Origin: Phycisphaerales bacterium
GTDB taxonomy: Bacteria; Planctomycetota; Phycisphaerae; Phycisphaerales; UBA1924
NCBI GenBank assembly: GCA_020847175.1
Contig: JADLCM010000001.1
Span: 1-64,000 of the forward strand
DNA: 64,000 nucleotides
Reading direction: 5' to 3'
Shown here in pieces: positions 1-5,762 of the stretch. A program made the position numbers and the translations under genes. The first letter of the stretch is position 1. The number at the start of each line of letters is the position of its first letter. The notes below the pieces were generated by a model, which saw nothing but the letters and a program-made list of their open reading frames with translations, made no database searches and had not been told where the DNA came from.

Positions 1-57
1 CAACCCATCCATCATCGCGTCCAGCAGCCCACGCCCCGCGTTCGTCCGTTCCGACAT
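1..57 (-). CDS. Unidentified protein, N-terminal 19 codons only
   Basis: An ATG on the minus strand at 57 opens a frame that runs off the left edge of the window (begins MSERTNAGRGLLDAMM). It is preceded by a good ribosome binding site (GGAGG about 7 nt upstream, near 65-69), which is the main reason to call it. The visible residues are too few to recognise a family. It would be transcribed in the same direction as the pseudopilin genes upstream of it, but about 500 bases separate them. Confidence 0.55.
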   Translation of the reverse strand, partial: MSERTNAGRGLLDAMMDGL

Positions 58-85
58 GACGAGCCTCCGTGCTTGCCCACGCACT

Positions 86-415
86 CTACTCGATCACGCG
101 AAATGCTGGGTTGTTCAGAGATCCCTTCTCGTCAATCTGCAAGACGAACGCGTCTGCGACTGCGAGGCCCGGCGCTGACTGGATTGTGTACGACTCGGGA
201 TCGAAGGCCCAGCTCACCGCTGACGCGGAATCCAGTCGGACGGATGAAATAGAACAAGCCGTGCACACGAAGCGCTCTGCCACGCACACCGAAGTAGGCG
301 GAGCATCGTTGATGACGCTTGTCGACGCCGACCGCCCGGTCGATGACGACGCCGCGGCACCTAAACAAGTCAAGAGTACCAACAATCGGTGTTGCCGCGG
401 GCGACCACCAACCAC
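86..415 (-). CDS. Possible small secreted protein (hypothetical)
   Basis: A 109-codon frame starting at GTG 415 with a GGAAGAG element a few bases upstream. The N-terminus (arginine-rich, then LLVLLTCLGAAASS) looks like a signal peptide. The rest is polar with no recognised domain and ends in NNPAFRVIE. It lies between the pseudopilin gene and the left-edge gene on the same strand. Support is only the signal-like start and continuous frame, and in such GC-rich DNA spurious frames are common, so this may not be a gene. If it is rejected, 58-554 holds no convincing gene. Confidence 0.3.
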   Translation of the reverse strand: MVGGRPRQHRLLVLLTCLGAAASSSTGRSASTSVINDAPPTSVCVAERFVCTACSISSVRLDSASAVSWAFDPESYTIQSAPGLAVADAFVLQIDEKGSLNNPAFRVIE

Positions 416-487
416 GCGCTCTTCCGAGTCTCGCGACTGTCGCTCATGCGATCTTGTCGTTGCCCTCAAATCAGTGCTGAATCCGCC

Positions 488-501
488 GGGGGGGGGGGGG
501 G
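488..501. repeat. Homopolymer of 14 G
   Basis: Fourteen consecutive G residues on the plus strand, lying between the stop of the pseudopilin gene (555) and the possible small frame that begins at 415. It is by far the longest mononucleotide run noticed in the window. It is intergenic in the favoured annotation. Its length may be uncertain because such runs are prone to slippage and sequencing error. Confidence 0.9.
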
Positions 502-554
502 CATGGGCATCTCCTTTGATCGATCGAAACAATGGAGTTCTGGCACACGCCAGA

Positions 555-1664
555 TCACTGAATCTTTGTCCGCGCGGGGAATCGCCGGCGCGCAAGTTCT
601 GGGAGGTCGCCCGCGTCGGTGACCTCACTGCCGGAGGGAACCCAAGGGGCGGGGTTGGACCACGCCTCGGTGGTGGACATGCCGCGGACTGAGCCGTCCC
701 AAAAAGTTACATTGAATCGCTTGTTGGGGTGGCGGAAGGAGAGCAGGATATTGGTGCCCGAGTCATCACCTGGGAACTCCTCGCCGTACGCCGTCGATGC
801 CCGGTACTGGGGACCGGCATCGCAGAACGACGAATAGTACCGGGGGTTTGGCGAAGGATCGAAGTCGAACTGAGCGCCCGAGCCCGTGGACTCGTAGTAG
901 CGGCTTCCGTCGGCGAACATCACCTTGCTAGCGGGAGAGAGGATCATTGCCGACGAAATGCGCGGCTCCCACCGTTCTGGGCCTCTGATCGGCGACGCGA
1001 AGGGATCGTACCGGAGCAGCGTGCTATTGAGGTTGGTGTTGATCGGCTCCGCGATGCCGGTGACTCGCGACGAAGGGACGTCGCGCCGAGCCCGAGTCGC
1101 GCTGGGCCACCAGGCAAACGATGCCGGCATCAGGTAGCTGATCTGCCGGAATCGTCCTTGGTCGAGTACGTTCTCCCAGTCCTGGCGTTCGGCACCGAGC
1201 CCTGAGAGGCTGCCCGGGTAGATCACGTCATACGGCAAGTAGGCTGCGGCGCACTTGAGTTGGTTGAAGATCTGGGAAGTCCGCTGAGCCCGATTGGGCG
1301 AGAGGTCCATCGACTGCCCAAGCGCCGGGCTGATCCAGTCCCAGGTTGAGGTAGGCACATCGCTGGCCGTGGTCCCCATCAGGAGAGTCGCGCCATCAAC
1401 CAGACCGCTCGAGCCCTGACGCCGGACCTGGTACCCCAGGCCGCTCGTCGCCAGACCCGCGTAATAGTCCTTGTTCTCCCCAGCATAGTTGGTCTGGCCG
1501 GTCGCAAGCTGCTTGGACGTTGCGGCGCACACCGTAGAGCGTGCGACGCCACGCGCCGCGCCGAGCGCGGGCAACAACAAGCCGATCAGAATAGCGATGA
1601 TCGCGATGACCACCAGCAGCTCGATCAACGTAAAGGCAGCCACATGTCGGGCTCGGGATCGCAT
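555..1664 (-). CDS. Prepilin-type cleavage/methylation domain protein (type II pseudopilin-like)
   Basis: A 369-residue secreted protein with a class III (type IV pilin) signal. A short basic leader ends in Ala, followed by [18 protein letters not shown] with the conserved Glu at mature position 5, then a long hydrophobic helix. Prepilin peptidase should cut before the Phe; the residue before it is Ala, not the usual Gly. The C-terminal part has the planctomycete-type H-x10-DG motif ([14 protein letters not shown]), placing it with the DUF1559-like pseudopilins that are abundant in Planctomycetota. The start has GGGAGA upstream. It follows the 1686-2072 gene by 21 nt on the same strand, so the two are probably one operon. 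The substrate or role of these pseudopilins is not known. Confidence 0.9.
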   Translation of the reverse strand: MRSRARHVAAFTLIELLVVIAIIAILIGLLLPALGAARGVARSTVCAATSKQLATGQTNYAGENKDYYAGLATSGLGYQVRRQGSSGLVDGATLLMGTTASDVPTSTWDWISPALGQSMDLSPNRAQRTSQIFNQLKCAAAYLPYDVIYPGSLSGLGAERQDWENVLDQGRFRQISYLMPASFAWWPSATRARRDVPSSRVTGIAEPINTNLNSTLLRYDPFASPIRGPERWEPRISSAMILSPASKVMFADGSRYYESTGSGAQFDFDPSPNPRYYSSFCDAGPQYRASTAYGEEFPGDDSGTNILLSFRHPNKRFNVTFWDGSVRGMSTTEAWSNPAPWVPSGSEVTDAGDLPELARRRFPARTKIQ

Positions 1665-1685
1665 CGAGTGTCTCCCGGAGGGGGG

Positions 1686-2072
1686 TCAGTTTGCGGCGCG
1701 AATGTCCGTGCTCGGGGGCGTGAATCGCCCTGTGCCGGGGTCCACAACAACCCGATCACGCGGCACCGCCTTGGATTCGATCATGTCCTTTAGTACGTCG
1801 AGGTACCTCGGCGCGATTTCCCATCCCGCGTCGCCTTCAACGGCCGGGATCAGCATCGCTTCGCCGGTGTCTGGGTTACGCTCAGGAATCAGCGCAGGTC
1901 GGCGCTTGGTCGAGTACTCGAAAAGCTCGCCGGTCGTGACGTCGACCAGGATCAGGCTGCGCCGGAGCGATGATTCCGCCGTACTCGGGCGGAACGCAAT
2001 CCAGGCGACGGCCCCCACCGCGACGATGGCAAGGGCGAAGAGTCCGATTTGCCAGGGCTTGAGCGACTTCAC
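1686..2072 (-). CDS. Small single-pass membrane protein, hypothetical
   Basis: A 128-residue protein starting at GTG 2072 with a strong GAGGAGGG ribosome binding site. Residues about 8-26 form one N-terminal membrane anchor (IGLFALAIVAVGAVAWIAF). The remaining about 100 residues are probably periplasmic, with DVTTGELFEYSTKRRPALIP and a C-terminal part rich in Asp and Pro. No catalytic motif is seen. It is the first gene of the minus-strand pair with the pseudopilin, so it may be an assembly partner or accessory of it; that is inference from position only. It is divergent from prfB, with 204 bp between the starts. Confidence 0.75.
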   Translation of the reverse strand: MKSLKPWQIGLFALAIVAVGAVAWIAFRPSTAESSLRRSLILVDVTTGELFEYSTKRRPALIPERNPDTGEAMLIPAVEGDAGWEIAPRYLDVLKDMIESKAVPRDRVVVDPGTGRFTPPSTDIRAAN

Positions 2073-2264
2073 CCGCCGATCCCTCCTCGGTCCGTGCCCC
2101 GCGAGGCCCGGCGCGTGGTGCCCACCTCAGCGCCGGGCCGCCAGCGCTGCACGGGAGTATACGGGCGGCGGGTCGACGTTGGCGAACTCTCAAGGGCCTT
2201 CGGGGCGGGGGAAAGGGTCAAGATTGTGTTCACACCGATGCCGCACCCGCCCCACCCCGCCCGC

Positions 2265-2270
2265 TATGCT
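2265..2270 (+). promoter_or_regulatory. -10 box (TATGCT) of prfB, leaderless arrangement
   Basis: TATGCT ends 6 nt before the prfB ATG at 2277, so transcription would start at or next to the start codon. No Shine-Dalgarno sequence precedes the ATG. The same arrangement recurs at many genes in the window. No clear -35 is seen. Confidence 0.55.
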
Positions 2271-2276
2271 TGCCCC

Positions 2277-3381
2277 ATGCGATACGACGCCCACCAGCCG
2301 ATCATCAACGACCTCGAGGCGCGGATTTTGACGATCCGCGACTCGCTTTAACTACGATGCCAAACTCGCACAGGTCAAGGATTTAGAATCCCGCATGGGG
2401 GCATCGGACTTCTGGGACAAGCCCGAGGCCGCCCGCAAGACCGTCGCCGAACTCAAGCAGCTCAAGGCCCAGGTTGACCCCCTCAGCGAACTCGCTCGAG
2501 GGCTCGAAGACGCCACCTTGGCCTACCAGATGTCGAAGGACGCCGGGGACAAGGATCTGCTCGCCGAGGCGGACGAGAGTCTCTTCCAACTTTCGGAGAA
2601 GATGGCCCGCGTCGAGCAGCGGAGTCTCCTCTCCGGAAAGCACGACCACCGCAACTGCTTCCTCACCATCGCGGCGGGCGACGGAGGCACCGAGGCCAAC
2701 GACTGGGCCGAGATGCTCTACCGCATGTACATTCTCTACTTGGAGCGCATGGGCTTCGAGATCGAGGAAGTCTCGAAGAACTACGGCACGGAAGTCGGCA
2801 TCGATTCAGTCACGCTCCACATCAAGGGGCCGTTTGCGTTCGGCTACCTCAACTGCGAGCGCGGCACGCATCGCCTCGCGCGCGTTTCTCCCTTCAATGC
2901 ACAGGGCAAGCGCCAGACCAGTTTTGCCAGCGTGGACGTGACCCCGGAAATGGAAGAACTCGATGTCCAGATTCCGGAGAAGGACATTGACGTCGTGGCC
3001 TTTGTACGCGCCAGCGGCCCGGGCGGGCAGAACGTGAACAAGGTGGCCTCGGCGATTCGCGTCACGCACATCCCCACCGGCATCCAGATCACCGCGAGCA
3101 CGTACCGCGATCAGCCGCAGAACAAGAAGCAGGCCCTCTCGATTCTCCAGGCCAAACTTGAGCAGATCGAGCAGGAGAAGCGCGAGGCCGAGATCAAGGC
3201 GGCGGCAGGCGGCGACGTGGGACGGGGCTGGGGCACGCAGATCCGCAGTTACGTCATCTACGACAGCAGGGTGAAGGACCATCGCACCGGCGTCGAAGGC
3301 AACCCGACGGTGGTCCTGAACGGGCACATCGAAGAGTTCATCGACGCGGAACTGAAGCGGCGTCGCGCCGCGAAGGGGTGA
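2277..3381 (+). CDS. prfB: Peptide chain release factor 2, made by programmed +1 frameshift
   Basis: RF2 releases finished proteins at UGA and UAA codons. The gene has two frames: codons 1-24 from ATG 2277 end at CTT TAA, and the rest continues in the +1 frame from AAC 2350, giving 367 residues (E. coli RF2 has 365). The joined sequence around the shift reads TIRDSLNYDAKL, matching the family's LRGYLDYDAK region. In the product the SPF stop-codon recognition tripeptide is near 204-206 and the GGQ catalytic motif near 249-251 (ASGPGGQNVNK). Transcription is probably leaderless. An internal ATG at 2395 begins the main frame but would lose the first 39 residues. Unusual: the shift stop is UAA, and no SD-like stimulator is present. 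Confidence 0.93.
2343..2355 (+). promoter_or_regulatory. prfB programmed frameshift site with UAA stop
   Basis: The sequence reads TCG CTT TAA CTA C. The tRNA-Leu on CUU can slip to UUU and decoding resumes at AAC in the +1 frame. The known RF2 site is CTT TGA C with an AGGGGG-type element a few bases upstream. Here the context after the stop (CTACGATGCC) matches the classical site, but UGA is replaced by UAA and the upstream GGGG element is absent. Confidence 0.85.
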
Positions 3382-3645
3382 TGCCGGCGCACGCCGCGCC
3401 GGTGAGGCCCCCCGGGGGGCGACGCGATGTATTTTGCTTGCGTCGGCGCGGTCTTACGCCGATACTGCGTCATCGCGACCCGGGCAGCGCGTGCGCGGCC
3501 GAAGCCGACCAGCACGCTGCCCGACGTGACGACCGCTCCGGCGTCTGCAGCGCTACGAGCGGGCGATGAGCCTCGGGTGACGGCCCGGGGGACAGAAACC
3601 CGGCGGCGGCCAACCTCGCCGCGACCGCTGGGGCCGGTTTTTTGT
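3382..3645 (+). other. Structured intergenic region after prfB, no gene recognised
   Basis: This stretch holds no convincing protein gene. It contains GC-rich inverted repeats: CCGGCGC pairing just after the stop of prfB, and a branched structure near 3582-3635 with a CCGGG/CCCGG hairpin (3585-3603) and a CGGCG/CGCCG hairpin (3604-3621) enclosed by GGCC arms. The last arm is followed by six T (3638-3643), so it could be an intrinsic terminator for prfB or the 3' end of a small RNA. It matches no RNA family that I recognise. Confidence 0.4.
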
Positions 3646-3660
3646 AAAGGAGGTGATCCA
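3646..3660 (+). promoter_or_regulatory. 15-nt perfect complement of the 16S rRNA 3' tail (extended Shine-Dalgarno)
   Basis: AAAGGAGGTGATCCA is the exact complement of the conserved 16S 3' end (TGGATCACCTCCTTT). The flanking bases do not match 16S rRNA, so this is not an rRNA end. It sits directly before a GTG at 3661, with AGGAGG seven bases away, which is ideal ribosome binding spacing. Natural ribosome binding sites rarely pair over so many bases. Confidence 0.75.
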
Positions 3661-3699
3661 GTGATCAAGTCTGAGGGTTTGAAGGGGCTGCGCGCCTGA
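3661..3699 (+). CDS. Candidate 12-residue mini-ORF behind an extreme SD
   Basis: GTG 3661 to TGA 3699 encodes (M)IKSEGLKGLRA. The only support is the exceptional ribosome binding site in front and the position: the stop lies inside a strong hairpin (3685-3735), followed by an intrinsic terminator (3756-3791). This looks like a leader-peptide or ribosome-capturing RNA arrangement, but no downstream gene on this strand would be controlled, because tig is convergent. It may therefore be a free-standing short transcript or the tail of the prfB transcript. Function unknown. Confidence 0.35.
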   Translation: MIKSEGLKGLRA

Positions 3700-3735
3700 C
3701 GCGCCTCCCGACGGGGCAGGCGCTTTGCGCAGCCC
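3685..3735 (+). other. Long hairpin overlapping the mini-ORF stop
   Basis: GGGCTGCGC (3685-3693) pairs perfectly with GCGCAGCCC (3727-3735), extended by GCCTG (3694-3698) with CAGGC (3717-3721) across a five-base bulge. The stop codon of the mini-ORF is in the loop side of this stem. There is no T-run, so it is not a terminator itself. Confidence 0.6.
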
Positions 3736-3755
3736 ATCAGGATTCGATGCCTGAG

Positions 3756-3791
3756 GCCGCCTCCGGAACTTCCGGGGGCGGCTTTGTTGTT
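3756..3791 (+). terminator. Intrinsic terminator, plus strand
   Basis: GCCGCCTCCGG (3756-3766) pairs with CCGGGGGCGGC (3772-3782), followed by the T-rich tail TTTGTTGTT. It would end transcripts coming from prfB or from the mini-ORF element. Confidence 0.75.
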
Positions 3792-3857
3792 GGATCGGGC
3801 GACGCCCGCCGGCGCCGCCGCTTGCCCGGGAGGCTCCGAATCGTGGCGCGAGGGCCC

Positions 3858-3888
3858 AAAAAGAAGCGCACCCCGCGAACGGGGTGCG
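3858..3888 (-). terminator. Intrinsic terminator of tig
   Basis: On the minus strand CGCACCCCG and CGGGGTGCG form a perfect 9-bp stem closed by a TTCG tetraloop (3867-3888), followed by a TTCTTTTT tail. It lies 31 bases beyond the tig stop codon. Confidence 0.85.
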
Positions 3889-3918
3889 ACGGATTCGGCG
3901 AGTGCAGCGGGCCGAGAC

Positions 3919-5286
3919 TCAGGACGGCAAGGAGGCGTTGTATTCGTCCGCCGTGACCTCGGTCACGTTGGCCTTGGCCAGGATCGCGTCCATGGCCTTG
4001 TGCTCGCGGATCTGCTGGTAGATGGATCCGACGCGTCCGGAGTTGATGATGTCCTGGCGCAGCTTCTCGGGGCGAATGTTCTGCTCCATCGCCATCTGGG
4101 CGATCCGCCCGTTGATCTCCGCATCGGTGACGCGAATGTCAAGCTGCTCGGCGACGGCGTGCAGGATGAAGAACATCTTGAGCTCGCGCCGGGCGTTCTC
4201 GGCGCTGGCGGCGCGAAGTTCGGCCATGTGATGCTCGATTTCGGTCGCGGGCACGCCGCGGTACATCAGTTCCATGCGGCGCCGGTCGAGGCTGCGTGCC
4301 GCCTGGCGGTCGCTGAGGCGCTCCGGGAGGTCGAACTTGGTGTTGTCGATCAGGTGCTTGCTGATCTGCTGGCGCATCGCGACCTGCTGCTGGATGATCG
4401 CCCGCTGCGTCAGGCGCGTGCGGATGGTCTCCTTGAGCTGGTCGATGTTCTCGTAGCCGTAGCGCCCCACGATGTCGTCCTCGGCCGCGGGGATGATCCG
4501 GTCCACGCGCTCGACCTTGAAGGTGATGGTGAGGTCCTGCCCGCGGATCGCCTCGACCTCGTGCTGCTCGGGCCCTTTGACCCTGATGGTCGCGGTCTGC
4601 CCCGGGGTGGGCCGGCCGAGCTGGGACGCGAAGTCGTCCACGGCGACGCCCAGGATCATGCCCTTGCCGTTCTTGTCCGGGGTCGGGCACTGGACGACGG
4701 CCCCGTTGATGTTGTAGAACTCCTTGCCGTCAGCGCCGGTCATCACGCCGTGCCCGGTCAGGTAGTCACCGGCTTCAACGGTCTCACGCTCCTCAAGGTC
4801 GCCTTCATTGATGCAGATCTTGCGGAGCTCGTCGCTCACCATCGCGTCGGTCACGTCAAAGGTGGGCTTCTTCACCGCGATGCCGTCGAGCCCGGGGAGC
4901 TCGAACTCCGGCACGACCTCGATGTCGATCTCCAGGTTCAGCGGCTCGCCCATCCGCAGCTCAATGTCCGCGAGCTGCTCCGCCACCGGGTCGCCCACGA
5001 CCTTGAGCTTCAGGTCTTCAACGGCCTTCTGGTAGGCGCTGGCCACGATGGCGTTCTTGGCCTCGCGCTGGAGCTCCTTGCCGAATCGCTTCTCGATGAG
5101 CTGGCGCGGCGCCTTGCCCTTGCGAAAGCCGGGCAGCTGCGCCTCGACAGCCATCGTTTCCAGAGACTCCCCGAGCTTCTCGCTCACGGTCTCCGCGGGA
5201 ACTTCGATGAAAAGCTTCTTGCGGCTGGGCCCCGCGTCCTCGACGCGCACCGTGTTGGGACGTTCCGCCGCGATAGTGTCCGACAT
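3919..5286 (-). CDS. tig: Trigger factor, ribosome-associated chaperone
   Basis: Trigger factor binds the ribosome at the nascent-chain exit and shields new proteins in the cytosol. The 455-residue product has the N-terminal ribosome-binding domain with the signature GFRKGKAP at about 53-60, a central FKBP-like domain (about 165-255, including the AGDYLTGHGVMTG segment) and a long helical C-terminal chaperone region. The length is typical of the family. ATG 5286 is chosen because it has a CGGAG element upstream and gives the usual domain start; a longer frame exists upstream but reads as non-coding. It is convergent with prfB and has its own terminator. Confidence 0.93.
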   Translation of the reverse strand: MSDTIAAERPNTVRVEDAGPSRKKLFIEVPAETVSEKLGESLETMAVEAQLPGFRKGKAPRQLIEKRFGKELQREAKNAIVASAYQKAVEDLKLKVVGDPVAEQLADIELRMGEPLNLEIDIEVVPEFELPGLDGIAVKKPTFDVTDAMVSDELRKICINEGDLEERETVEAGDYLTGHGVMTGADGKEFYNINGAVVQCPTPDKNGKGMILGVAVDDFASQLGRPTPGQTATIRVKGPEQHEVEAIRGQDLTITFKVERVDRIIPAAEDDIVGRYGYENIDQLKETIRTRLTQRAIIQQQVAMRQQISKHLIDNTKFDLPERLSDRQAARSLDRRRMELMYRGVPATEIEHHMAELRAASAENARRELKMFFILHAVAEQLDIRVTDAEINGRIAQMAMEQNIRPEKLRQDIINSGRVGSIYQQIREHKAMDAILAKANVTEVTADEYNASLPS

Positions 5287-5484
5287 GATCCAAACTCCGA
5301 TGCCCGCACGGGGCCAAGTCCTTCGCCGGGCGCCCTTCGCCCGGCGATGGTGGGCCGCAAGTGTAGGCCCCACCCCACGATGAACAATGCTCTACGCGGC
5401 ACACCCAGGGCCCGGCACGCCACGCCCAGCCGCGCGAGCCGGCCGCAAGACCCGGCCCGCGCGACCCCGTAGACTTCACCCCGC

Positions 5485-5567
5485 GCCGGAGTGGCGGAAT
5501 GGCAGACGCGGCGGACTCAAAATCCGCTGCCCGAAAGGGTGTGGGGGTTCGACTCCCCCCTCCGGCA
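5485..5567 (+). tRNA. tRNA-Leu(CAA)
   Basis: A class II tRNA of 83 nt. The acceptor stem GCCGGAG pairs with CTCCGGC, the anticodon loop CTCAAAA gives anticodon CAA (reads UUG), the variable arm is long (CCCGAAAGGG), and the T arm is GGGGGTTCGACTCCCCC. The discriminator base is A. CCA is not encoded, as the next bases are CTT, so it must be added by CCA transferase. Confidence 0.96.
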
Positions 5568-5751
5568 CTTGAGTTCGGCCCGCCTCGCGCTCGGGGTGGA
5601 GCGCGCGCCCAGACAACTCCGCTGCCACCGCGGGGCCGCCCCGCGCCCCGACGCATCGCGAAGCCCGAGCCGGCGCGGGCACGCAGGTCTCGCGATTGTC
5701 ACGACCTGCGGAATACCCGGGCCCGGATTGAACCCGGACCCGTCGAAACGC

Positions 5752-5757
5752 CATAAT
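5752..5757 (+). promoter_or_regulatory. -10 box (CATAAT) 5 nt before the start at 5763
   Basis: CATAAT is followed by TGGGT and then ATG 5763, which supports leaderless transcription and selects this ATG over the upstream TTG 5757. Confidence 0.5.
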
Positions 5758-5762
5758 TGGGT

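Noticed and set aside
3646-3660. 3' end of a 16S rRNA gene on the minus strand
   Set aside because: The 15 bases match, but the sequence beyond them does not continue into 16S rRNA, so there is no rRNA gene here.
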